64,000 bases of DNA from Owenia fusiformis (taxonomy: Eukaryota; Annelida; Polychaeta; Sabellida; Oweniidae), in contig CAIIXF020000002.1 in NCBI GenBank assembly GCA_903813345.2, positions 16,128,467 to 16,192,466 on the forward strand, written 5' to 3'. Positions 51,597 through 62,652 of this stretch are shown one piece after another (the first letter of the stretch is position 1; each line of letters begins with the position of its first letter). A program made the translations under genes and the position numbers. Below the pieces are notes generated by a model. It did no database searches and was not told where the DNA came from. It was given only the letters and a program-made list of their open reading frames with translations.

Positions 51597-51847
51597 GGGA
51601 AATCCTTGGACGTTTCCGTGACGTCATATTTAGCAGGTACTTTTAGGCAAGCACCATTTTCAAAATTGATTTATGATGTATAAAAGGTAAAAATTATTCG
51701 TGAAAATATAAAATCATGTCAATATATTCATTATATATCAGTTTACATAATTTTGATCAAAGCTACACTCGTTTTTCATTTAAGTACACCAATGCTTGAA
51801 GGTCATAAGATTTACATAATAAGAAACTGAGAATTATCTGAAAAAAA
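51597..51847. promoter_or_regulatory. Bidirectional promoter NOCT/SUGT1 with a full CRE
   Basis: Nocturnin (minus) and SUGT1 (plus) start codons face away from each other across 251 bp. TGACGTCA, a complete palindromic cAMP response element, lies at 51,619-51,626, 22 bases before the nocturnin ATG. From established work, CREB drives rhythmic nocturnin transcription in Xenopus photoreceptors, which makes this site attractive; function here is inferred. No TATA box is evident. Confidence 0.65.
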
Positions 51848-54800
51848 ATGGCAGCTGAAATCTTCAGGTTCGATCTGTATTTATCAAATAAATCGATAAT
51901 TTCTGCGCATTATGCTTTGTATTCTGTATTTATATGCTAGATATTTATTTTTATTCTTGTATCGTTTTCAGCCAGGCTAATGCTAAGTTCGTAGATGAGA
52001 ATTACGATGAGGCAATTCAGGTAATTTTTACTTACTAGTCTATTTCAATTTTCATTTCCAAGAGGAGGGAAAACCCCATGATTCAGTTTTCAAAGTTTTC
52101 AAATTGACCTAGTTTTAAACCAATCAACGATCGACTCGCTAAACCAATCAGTGACAATGTCCACGGTGTTATAGCATGACGGTTACGACACATCTGAAAA
52201 CGAGATTAGACGACTACGATCACTGATTTATCCAATAAATAAAATGGCCGCAATGGAACAGAAAACTAAGGTTGGTGCATTATTTTCTTCTACTGTGTAT
52301 CAATGAAAGGATGAAAGATTTTTGTAGGTATCGCATTCGGTGATGCATTTAGTAATGTATATTTTGAACGTATTCTTTGCAAATTGATGCCCGGGGATAA
52401 CATGAAATAAGAGAAAAACTGTTGAGTTTGAAATTCAAAACTACATTTAGTAATATTTGTTTATTTTTGTCGTTTATGTCTACATTGCCTAACGACCTCG
52501 GGGTATATATATGTAACCTACATACGATCATAAAAAGCCAATTGAGCATTTGAAACCACCTAATATGTTCTTCTTAAGCCATAATATTGTATTTTTAATT
52601 TGCGGTTACGCAAAAAATTGATTGACGGTTACGTGAACCTCATTCAAATATGTATCCCAGATTCATTGTTATTAATTTTGTCATATTCATCAGTACTTGA
52701 TGCTAATTCTTCTTTTGCCTCTTCATTGCTATCTTTTTGGCTTAAATTGGGAAATAGATATTGAGAAATCATGAGAATGGACTAAAAAATATGAACTTGG
52801 ACATCTCAGTCGGTAAGTTTACAGCTTATATTCCGCTTCTAGTAAACCACCTGGCAGTCTTTATAACCATCCATATATACGTCACCGCCGAATGGAACTA
52901 GTTGAAAAGGAAATCTTATCTGTGAATCTTGCCTACAGGCGAGAAAGAGGACATGCTGTCTTTCCCATCCGCCATTTTTTGTTATCGTTACCGCAAAAAT
53001 TGTGGAAATCGCCTTGACGTAACCGTCATGCTATAACACCGTGATGTCATCTCAATACAGATTTACATTATAAGCGTATGTCATCTTTGAACCCTGGGGT
53101 TTCTCCCCCTCTTTTCATTCCATGTCCAATATTTAGTCTACTACATAGGCCAAGGGAAAAGTAATAGTAAGCCGTATGTAGCAGCTTACTATTACTTTAC
53201 CCTTGACCTATGGTCTACTAGTCCCAGTCTTGCTTTAAGTCTGTGCTTTGTTGTTATAAATACATGCAGCTATGGTCAGTGACAGTCATAGCTTTGAAAA
53301 TTCTTGTTGTGCATTCCAATGTAACTATAGTGCTGATATATAATAATATAGGGTGCGTTTTCAAACTAAACAGAGTGCTCCTTCCAAAATGAATTTGCTT
53401 AAATACCCCTGAGACTCTTATCTGATAGATAGAATGCACAAATAACACAAAAGTTTTGCTATTATAGTTAAAAAGTTCTCTTGAAATTTCAAAGTGATTT
53501 TACCTGTTAATTCTGTCAGTGGTTCGCCATTTTTGCGGAAGTTACACTGAAACGCAAACTCCATGAAATGAAACAAAATCACTAGAAAAAAACATGGCAC
53601 TAATTGTGCGCATGTGCAGCACAGTTTAAACCAATCAGATTATTTGATTATTTTGTGCACATGAATTATTTGCTTCTGAGCACTTGCAAGATTACCACAA
53701 TAAACAAACCTGGCAGAGACTAGCCTTAGCCTACTTCATTTTGGTGAAATTTCAGCTCAAACTCATGACAAATGCATTATGCATACGCTGGTGTGAAGCC
53801 TTGGAGACACTCATTTTCGTAAATATGATTTATGGTGTATACTTTTCTGCAGTTTGTGGGAGTTTGGGACATTAAATGTTAAAATTCAAGAAAATATGCC
53901 AATTATATGACCTATCAATTAATTTGTATCAGCATTGTACATCAGCTTATCTTTCCGTCTGATCAACAATAAGTACAGTTATACAAGAAATGTATACGAA
54001 CTGAAAAATTCCCAAAAATCTTCAGACTGGCTTGTCATTTCCAAAAGTTCTGATACGTTACATTACCGACCGTGTGTGAAAATGAAATGTTTCTTTGGTG
54101 CTTGGATGTTTGCATTTTATTTAGTTCTCGTAAAATGAACGAACAAGCATTCCATTTTTGTTGGACAAATGACTGCACACACCGAGTGTCCGACAATAAC
54201 CTACATGGGCGACATTGCCTCCCTATACTCTGCATAGTGTCAATCAGATCTAAAAAATAAACAATCAAAGAACCAAACACAGTGCAATAAAAACATTCAT
54301 AATGTAATTGCAAAACTATTTTAAATCTTGGATTGCTTGTGGTTTCAGAAACAAATGTGTGGCCTGTGGTATTTTGATGCTTTCCATTGATTGATGTTTC
54401 TATAAAGATTATCCAAATAGTATTTTCTTCAGGCAGATATAATTTTAATAATTTGAGTGATTCGTTTTGTCCAAGTAAAAGGCAATCAATTTGTATGGAT
54501 ATCATAATTTAGACAGACTTCACCTTTTCCTAGATTTAATGCTTTGGTCAAACAAGGAAATATGTTCAATTTAGAAAATTTTGCTGAGGATTCAAAAATC
54601 CGGGTTTGATGCAATTTTAAGCAAAATGTTGGTGCTGGGACAGAAAAAATATATGAGTTGTAAACTCATTCAATTTTGACAAAAAGTAAGGAAAATCTCT
54701 TTAGCAGTCCCCATTCAAAATGCTAATGTTAATCCTGTTGAGGCTGTGTTTATATTTCCAGCTATACAGTGATGCTATTAGAGAAGACCAATCAAAGGCA

Positions 54801-57800
54801 GATTACTTTCTCAATAGATCACATGCTTACTTCAAGAAACAACTGTATGATGGTGAGTGGAAACTTCTTTTAAATAGCAGGAACTAATTTTATCTTGAAT
54901 TTTCATAAAATACTTTATACAGCATATGTTTTTATAGAAGCATGTAATTTTGTGTGTTTTCTGACTGCTATAATTATGAAATTTTCTCTGAAAATGCAGC
55001 CTTGTTTTGTTTATTGATGACTTTTAAAACTTTGAATTTCACAAGAATTCCAAATTCCAGAATCCTTAATGGATGCTGCAAAAGCTGCAGATATTGATGC
55101 CAGTAATCCAAAAGCACAGCTGAGAATGGGGTGAGACTTATTTGTTACACCTCAATCTTCCATCATCCAAGAGAGTCATTTGCAATAATGCTTGCATCAT
55201 ATGTAATCTTCAAAGAAATTTAAATGTCAAAGAGTTTTGAATAATTGTAATCTCCAAAGAAATTTATATGTCAAAGAGTCTTGAATAATATGTAATCTTC
55301 TAAGAAATTTATATGTCAAAGAATATTGAATGATATGTAATCTCCAAAGAAATTAATATGTCAAAGAGTATTGAATAATTGTAATCTCCAAAGTATGTCA
55401 AAAACTATTAGCCACTTTGGGTGTTCATGTTATTGCTCACCACACATTTCTACTCATCCGCGTGTGAGAAGTGTTTTGATTACAGCAATTTAGTTAACCA
55501 GTGCCTTTTTACCTTTCAGTATTGCCTTTTACAACCTGGAAAACTACACAGATGCCAAAAAAGCATTTGAGAAAGGCTCTACAATGGATGGTAAGTTGAG
55601 GGCTCTTGTTATGAAGCTTTTCTAGACCTTGGAACAGACCAAATGTTGACATATTGTAAAGCCATCATTTTTGTGACTGGCTTTAAGTGTTTATACTCAG
55701 CATCTGTAAGTATTGTTACAATTTTGTAACCATTTGCAAGGGTAACATTTTGTCATTATGTTGCCTTGTTACATATGAGGGGCGATCAATAAGTAATGGA
55801 CGCTTTTTTTACATAGATGCTTTTTATAGACCAATCTCTTCAATTCTTTCACCAGTGATACATCATTCAATTTTCTATCAACTCTGAAGATTTGGAGACA
55901 AAGCATGTAATATATTTTGATATATCTTTATTTCTGTGAAGGAGGTATGGGTACCCCGGGACCGACATCACGTCACACATTCTGAAGCTAATTAGCTCAT
56001 TTAAAACGTGCAATGTAGTTTAATGCAGGTTGAACAAAACGAACCATGATGGTTATGAATTACACCATTTCAATACGCCATAATTGATTATGAATTTTGA
56101 GCCTTCACTTTGTGGCATTCATGCCACATTCATTCTTCAGGGCCCTCTACATGGGTTCCATTAAGTGCCACACACTTCCTCATTTTCCCCTTACTCAAGA
56201 TTGAAAGACATGGCTGATTCCATTCTCTGACATGGTAGCAAACTGCAGTTGCACAGCTTGTTTTATTTCATCAATGTTATTTAACCTGCATTATTTTTCT
56301 ATAGAAAAAAGAAGTATAGAAATAAAAGTCATGTGTGGCCAGATCTGGACTAAAGGGTGCATGCGCCAAGGACTTCATGTTCAGGTCCAGGGATATTGTA
56401 TCTTGGACATTTTGAGATATTTGGGTGGGGCATTGTCCACATGGAGTAGGGTGTTACCTCCTCTTACTAACCTCTTCTTCCACATTGCATTCTCAAATCA
56501 ACCTGCAAACCCTGACCATACAACACTTTGACCTTACAATACTTATCTTTTGTGTGTTACTACAGGCAGCATGATATTCAAACAACACAACTCTTGTGGC
56601 ATATCAAAAAGTTCAAATCTAACTGATATGCCAAATCGGCATTACTTCAGAATATGTGACGTAAATGTCGGTCCCGGGGTACCTGTAACCCCTTCACTGA
56701 AATAAAGATATATCAACATGCATAACATATTTTGTCTTCAAATCTTCAGAGTTGATAGATAATTGAATGATGTATCACTGGTGATCAAAGAGATTGGTCC
56801 ATGAAAAGCATCCGTGTAAAAATGTGTCCATTACTTATTGATCACCCTTGTACATGTTCTACAATTCTGTACTTAATTACTTGTTTTAAGTTTTCCAGAC
56901 TTGCTGTAAATGAGCATAACTTCATTGATCAAAGGCAAGTACAAGAATCAATTATTTTAATTGTATTTGCAGCATCTGACACTCAGTTCTCCACATGGCT
57001 ATCTAAGTGTGCTGAAAAGCTTGAAACGTCCACAAATGAGACCAATAGTGTTAAACAGGACACTGCTACAGTACAGGTAGCTACCGAGGAAAAAGAAAGA
57101 AAGGCTGAACAACAGAAACCTATTACACCTGCTGCTGTTGTTAAAAAGAAGTAAGCAATTTCTCATTAAGACTGTGACACTGTGTCATTGCTAGAGTACT
57201 GCTTGTTGATAAAGGGGGGGGGGGGAGCAAATGGAAGGTTCCTCTCTATACCAGAGATATACTATCAAAAAGTAGCATTTTAAAGAAAATTGTCAATTTG
57301 AAAAATTGGACCTCAGATTTAAAAAATGGGGTTCACAGGGTTTTGTATGAACTCCTAAGATTTACTGTCTGTAATCACTACTAAGAAAATACTCACTTTT
57401 GACAATACAGTAAAACTTGGGTGTATTAAATATTTTAGTGCACATAAATATGTGTTTCTTCAGATATGACTGGTACCAGACTGACACACATGTCATTGTA
57501 ACAGTGCTCTTGAAGGGAGTCCAGCCCGACCAGCTAGTAACAAAAATTGAGGAAAGAACCGTACGTTTAGCTGAAAAAAATATATAAAATATACAGCCAT
57601 CTAAAATAAATATGCACCTGTTCAATATTGATTTAACATTCATCGATAATGAACACTACATTTATAACTGATGTATAATGAATGAACACCAGTCTAAGAT
57701 TTTCTCCTCTCTTAAAAGAAAACATGTATAACAACATCTAATAAAGAAAACCAATGTGTAGTATCAATATATAAATAGCACTAATGATATTCTTATATGT

Positions 57801-60634
57801 TTTATTTTAAAATTGTATAACAACAATCGACTCTAAAATATCATAGAAACATCTAGATACTCATATTGTTCTTTTTATGAATCGGGACAAACAAGGACTG
57901 GAAGGATTGCAATTTGAAAATTATGTGTCCTGTGCTCCTTTAAGTTAGAAACTTGATAAAATTAAGTGATATTTTATCGTATTATTTCAGCCTTGATAAA
58001 ATTGATTATGTTTCTTTATTTTATTAACTTCTCTTCCCTTTATCTGATCTTTAGTTACAAGTGACTGTGAATGATTTCCACATTGATCTGACACTGGCAC
58101 ATAGAATATCACCAGATCAGCGCACCACAAAAGTCATGAAAACCAAGGTATGTGTTATGGCTAAACCCTATGCTCATTGTGTTATCTTCAACACTAATTG
58201 AGTAAAAGTAAATGTTTCATGCTGATATTGAAACAGGTATTTTTAAGTCACCACCAGAAGTGGTGACATATTGTTATACTAGTCTCCAACTTATTTGTGG
58301 ATGGTTGTTGACCATTCAGCATTCCACGAGTGGTGTTTGGCATTTGTAACAAATGGCAGGTGGTGACATTTTGCATGTTAGTGCCTTGTTTCTATCATTT
58401 CACTATTGTTGTTCTACATAAATATTTTTTTTACTGCAGAAAGTATCATTCAGTACTTCAAGACTTGATTATGTATTTCAGATTGAAATAAAGTTGAAGA
58501 AGGTGGATGGTATCAGATGGAGTGCTCTTGAAGGAACTGTGGAGGAAGAAAACAAAGTAAAACACTTTACACCAGGTAAAGATCACATTACCCTTCCTTT
58601 GAGGGAACACATTACTCACACTCTTAAAATTATTGATAAATCAGCTTAATCACGATTTTCCATGCATGCTAATGAAGATTAAATAAAAGACTGGAGACGG
58701 GAGGGACTTGAGTACAATCAGTACTTCAATGTAGAAGACTGGTATTGGGAGAGACTTGAATACATTCAATACTTCAGTGTAGAGGACTGGAGATGGTAGA
58801 GACTTCAATACTAATAAATTGAATTAATTAGTATGGTTCTATTGTGGTTTTTGATTTGTTGGATGCAAAATGGTTATTAATCCTGAGCAGATGGGATTAT
58901 ATCACATTAAATGTCTCTCATAAAATGTTTCTTTGATGTCATAACACAATTTTGGCATTTCATTCTTCTTCATTGAAGTATTGAATGTACTCAAGTCTCT
59001 CCAATCTCCAGTCCTCTACACTGATCCCATCTTCAGTCTTCTACACTGAAGTATTGATTGTACTCAAGTCTCTCCCATCTCCAGTCTTTTACCATGAAGT
59101 ATTGAATGTACATGTACTCAAGTCTCTCTCATCTCTAGTCCTCTACACTGAAGTATTGATTGTACTCAAGTCTCTCCCATCTCCAGTCTTTTACCATGAA
59201 GTATTGAATGTACATGTACTCAAGTCCCTCTCATCTCTAGTCCTCTACACTGAAGTATTGATTGTACTCAAGTCTCTCCCATCTCCAGTCTTTTACCATG
59301 AAGTATTGAATGTACATGTACTCAAGTCTCTCTCATCTCTAGTCCTCTACACTGAAGTATTGATTGTACTCAAGTCTCTCCCATCTCCAGTCTTTTACCA
59401 TGAAGTATTGAATGTACATGTACTCAAGTCTCTCTCATCTCTAGTCCTCTACACTGAAGTATTGATTGTACTCAAGTCTCTCCCATCTCCAGTCTTTTAC
59501 CATGAAGTATTGAATGTACATGTACTCAAGTCCCTCTCATCTCTAGTCCTCTACACTGAAGTATTGATTGTACTCAAGTCTCTCCCATCTCCAGTCTTTT
59601 ACCATGAAGTATTGAATGTACATGTACTCAAGTCTCTCTCATCTCTAGTCCTCTACACTGAAGCATTGATTGTACTCAAGTCTCTCCCATCTCCAGTCTT
59701 TTACCATGAAGTATTGAATGTACATGTACTCAAGTCTCTCTCATCTCTAGTCCTCTACACTGAAGTATTGATTATCTCTCTTATTTTCAGGTGGTTCAGC
59801 GGAAGACAGAGTGAATAAGTACCCAAGCTCAGCACATTGTACCAGAGATTGGAATAAAATTGAGGCTGAAGTCATAAAGGAAGAAAAGGATGAAAAACCT
59901 GAAGGTGATGCTGCTCTCAATAAGCTTTTCCAACAAATATATGCGGACGGCTCTGATGAAGTGAAAAAGGCTATGAATAAATCATTTGTAAGTGTTTATA
60001 AAACATATGTCAAATTCTGAAATAACTTCAAATCATGTGCCATGATGTTAAAACAATCAATACTAGAATTTTTGTCAAGTCAAGGTGAATATATGCGTCA
60101 GTGTTTGGAATTCTGTATTCAAGTTATAAAGTTAGAGTGAAGTGAATAGCCAATAGCAATTTGTGTTATTTGAATACTGTTTTTAAGAATTATGAGAAAA
60201 ACAGATATACATTTTATCACAATTGTGTGAACACACATTATCATTAGTATAAATATGTATGCATGGGCACATAAATGTGACATCATCTTAAATCTTTGTT
60301 AATTCACCATAGAGTGACTATTCTGACTAAATTTTATCTCTCGACCAGCTGCTCACCACTATAAGTGGTGGCACATTGTTATAGTCTCCATCTTTTTCGG
60401 GGACGGAAATTTGACATTGGGCAGTTAGTGTTTGGCATTTGGTAGGAAGTTGCATGTTAATGCCTTGTTCTAGGGTTATTACCAAAGTTTCCAGCCATTA
60501 AAATCTGACTGATTATTTGTTTTCAGCAAGAATCTGGCGGGACTTGCCTGAGTACAAACTGGCAAGACATTGCTAAGAAAAAGACTGAAGTCAAACCTCC
60601 TGATGGAATGGAATATAAGGAATACGAGAATTGA
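51848..60634 (+). CDS. SUGT1: SGT1 homolog, co-chaperone (eleven exons)
   Basis: Exons: 51,848-51,867, 51,972-52,020, 54,762-54,852, 55,061-55,130, 55,520-55,590, 56,973-57,150, 57,464-57,560, 58,055-58,147, 58,482-58,575, 59,791-59,987 and 60,527-60,634. All phases agree; the protein is 355 aa (human 365). Residues 1 to about 110 form the TPR region ([45 protein letters not shown]). A Lys/Glu-rich linker follows. The CS domain starts at residue 161 ([10 protein letters not shown]), the HSP90-binding fold, and includes IEIKLKK and RWSALEG. From about 262 the SGS domain carries [19 protein letters not shown] and [22 protein letters not shown] and ends [15 protein letters not shown]1 links HSP90 to SCF ubiquitin ligase, kinetochore assembly and NLR immune receptors. 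The first exon is short with a weak donor (AG|GTTCGA). AATAAA lies at 61,178. Confidence 0.95.
52162..53043. mobile_element. 882-bp DNA element with CACGGTG ends and 5-bp target duplication
   Basis: Perfect 26-bp terminal inverted repeats: left starts CACGGTGTTATAGCATGACG, right ends CGTCATGCTATAACACCGTG. Flanked by ATGTC at 52,157-52,161 and 53,044-53,048. An end heptamer starting CAC and ending GTG plus a 5-bp duplication is the signature of Transib and RAG-like transposons. Subterminal GGTTACG-type motifs recur inside. There is no transposase frame, so it is non-autonomous. It lies in SUGT1 intron 2. Confidence 0.85.
53144..53212. mobile_element. 69-bp hairpin MITE with 8-bp target duplication
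   Basis: Two 29-base arms, left starting CATAGGCCAAGGG and right ending CCCTTGACCTATG, differ at two positions and enclose an 11-base loop. It is flanked by GTCTACTA at 53,136-53,143 and 53,213-53,220. The 8-bp duplication and CATAGG terminus match the larger hairpin at 47,613-47,745. Confidence 0.88.
53221..54761. other. Remainder of SUGT1 intron 2
   Basis: No recognised element. A minus-strand frame of 156 codons (54,505-54,035) has no family signature I know, sits wholly inside the intron, and is not supported by splice or promoter signals; I leave it as an unexplained open frame. Confidence 0.5.
55776..56850. mobile_element. Tc1/mariner-type non-autonomous element, TA duplication
   Basis: The left end GAGGGGCGATCAATAAGTAA and right end TTACTTATTGATCACCCTTG are inverted, and the mirror similarity runs about 200 bp inward through the GGTCCCGGGGTACC-type segment. 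TA flanks at 55,774-55,775 and 56,851-56,852. No transposase; the 99-codon frame at 56,232 has no motif. It lies in SUGT1 intron 5. Confidence 0.85.
58243..58400 (+). repeat. Dispersed hairpin-ended repeat, complete copy
   Basis: Starts with the hairpin GTCACCACCAGAAGTGGTGA followed by CATATTGTTAT, then GTCTCCAAC, TGGTGTTTGGCATTTG, and ends GGTGACATTTTGCATGTTAG. It lies in SUGT1 intron 8. Confidence 0.75.
58690..59775. repeat. 102-bp tandem array with an inverted leader in SUGT1 intron 9
   Basis: From about 59,040 to 59,775, units of 102 bp (two half-units each built on CTCAAGTCTCTC, CTCCAGTCTT or CTCTAGTCCTCT, and GAAGTATTGA) repeat about seven times. At 58,690-58,810 related half-units lie in the opposite orientation. 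Because 102 is a multiple of three, one frame stays open for 277 codons (58,985-59,818). It ends inside exon 10 in the wrong frame and is not a gene. Confidence 0.9.
60345..60475 (+). repeat. Dispersed hairpin-ended repeat, copy in SUGT1 intron 10
   Basis: Hairpin CACCACTATAAGTGGTG, then ACATTGTTATAGTCTCCA, AGTGTTTGGCATTTGG and GCATGTTAATGCCTTGTT, in the same orientation as the intron 8 copy. Confidence 0.7.
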
Positions 60635-61177
60635 TGAAATACATCATATCACTTTACTCAAAATCAGTGTTAATTAACTCAACATCAGTGTGCATGATCT
60701 CAACATCAATTTAAAGTATGAGTGTACTCAAAGAAAATTCATGAATATATTCAATGCTTACATGTCTTACATGTTGTGCCTGTGTAGCCTTCAACCCAAG
60801 TCATTGAACGTTTAGCCTTAGTGAAAACATTGAAGAAAACAGATTTGCATATATTAGGGATGTTCCCTTCAAAACAGAATGTTATAAATTGCAGATGACT
60901 GTGATCTTAACATGTGATTAAAAACCTGACTGAGGCGATAATTTGAATGTTAACAGAGACTGTTGTATAATCATGAACTGTTTCTGAATGATCCGTCTAA
61001 AAAGATCAAGATCTGCAGTTGATGTATTATTTAATGAATTGTTTTTGAACATGTGAATTCAGCTTTGGGCACGAATTACAATGTAACAACTGTCATTTGA
61101 AGCTTAAAGAGCAAGTCAGCAAAAATCATTCTCATTGTTTTGAATTTACCATTTTATAACAACAGGATGTGTTTTCA

Positions 61178-61183
61178 AATAAA
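61178..61183 (+). terminator. SUGT1 poly(A) signal
   Basis: AATAAA about 545 bases after the SUGT1 stop codon. It is the clearest canonical hexamer in the 3' flank, followed by T- and GT-rich sequence. Confidence 0.6.
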
Positions 61184-61277
61184 ATTAAAAATACCATTTT
61201 CTATTAAAAAAATGTTTTGTGTTTTGAAATCATGAACATGCCGAAACTTGAATCTCGTAAACGTTTAATTTTAATAG

Positions 61278-61788
61278 TGGAGAGGTTAAGCTAACGATGT
61301 TTTTCACAACGTAACCGTGAACGCAAAGTGCAAAAATTAACAAAGGAATGTATCGAGCGCTCATAGTTTTATGCGCGCTTAGTCTACTTCAGATACTCTT
61401 TCAGCTTCAGAGTTTCGGGTTTAGAACGGGAGATTCGAATATTTGACGTTGGGTCAACGGGAACCATTTTACTCGTGTCTATTGAACACTATGCTGTCAA
61501 TTTTGATTTCGATGTACAGTTGAATTCTTGCTGAACACGATGATGTATGTCATGCATGATTTAGCGCCAAAAATCTTACAAAACGAGCTCGTTTAAAATA
61601 TGTATTAGAAAACCAGCTATAAAACCGCATCAATGACATACTATAGAATCATTACACGCTATGGTGTAGTCTAAACAAACACTGGATTTGAACGGCTATT
61701 TATATGAGAAGGCTACATGAATTTGTATATGGTCGAGTGATACGTACAGGTTCAGTTTCGATTATATATGCAAAGCTTAACCTCTCCA
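61278..61788. mobile_element. 511-bp inverted-repeat element
   Basis: TGGAGAGGTTAAGCT at 61,278-61,292 is mirrored exactly by AGCTTAACCTCTCCA at 61,774-61,788. Similarity is confined to the ends. No coding capacity and no clear target duplication. Type not assigned. Confidence 0.65.
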
Positions 61789-62652
61789 ATGAGCGCTTCA
61801 TTGCCGTAAGTCAGAAATCGATGCGAGATTTTATCCTGTAAAATTCAGTACAATTAAGCTATAACTCTGCTTAAACATTAAAACCCTGCTCAGACCGCGA
61901 GTGACTTATGTATTTGCAGTGGCATAAGGTGGACAAAACTATAAGGCTGTTTGGTAAGAACAATTAACTGACAAACAATTTTAGGCATATATACTGTGTC
62001 ATTCATTAGGTATGGAAAATACTATGGGATCTATTGTGGGCAAATTGTGTTATTTGACATTTAGACGAAATGACAAATATATGACAAAATGTACATCAAT
62101 CATTCACACAGATGCAAAAGACAAGTGCAAAGATCAGTCAGCTGATTTACAAGGCGACCATTATGAATCCCAAGTGTGATATTGAATGTGTCTTGATTAT
62201 GTTAATTCAATTCACAATAAATAGTTTATCGTAAAATCTGTCTTACCTGAACATCAGTAAAAACGGGCAAAAGTGTTCTAACAAAGTTTATTTATGGCAG
62301 ATAAGACAAAAATTCACATAGAGAGATGTTCAGATAAGAGAGGTGTTCAGACATACAGGCTTCTATGAATAGGAATTGTCTCAATAATTTTTTTCATGAT
62401 AATAATCCAACACAAAAGAATACATGTTGATAAGGGATTTATAAGTAAACGTAAACATCCATGATATTCAACATTACATTTTTCCAAATATAGTATAAAT
62501 AAGATATATTTACTATTATATGACAGTATAATGCATGTGTAAACTATACCATATAATATCTAATAAATAAGAACTGGATGTAACTGGCATTATGATGTCC
62601 CATTTTGCATAATAGAGAAGTTGGAGACTGCAGACGTTATTAGTATGGCGTC
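61789..62652. other. No gene seen
   Basis: AT-rich sequence after the inverted-repeat element and before the stop codon of the phosphorylase-superfamily gene, whose 3' UTR probably occupies its right part. I found no repeat or RNA gene. Confidence 0.5.

Noticed and set aside
53144-53212. Intronic hairpin as a pre-miRNA
   Set aside because: It has exact 8-bp direct repeats at both ends and shares its terminus with a larger hairpin element, so it is better explained as a MITE.
54035-54505. 156-codon minus-strand frame in SUGT1 intron 2
   Set aside because: No family signature, no splice or promoter support, and composition like the surrounding intron.
58985-59818. 277-codon open frame
   Set aside because: A product of the 102-bp satellite in SUGT1 intron 9; it enters exon 10 in the wrong frame.
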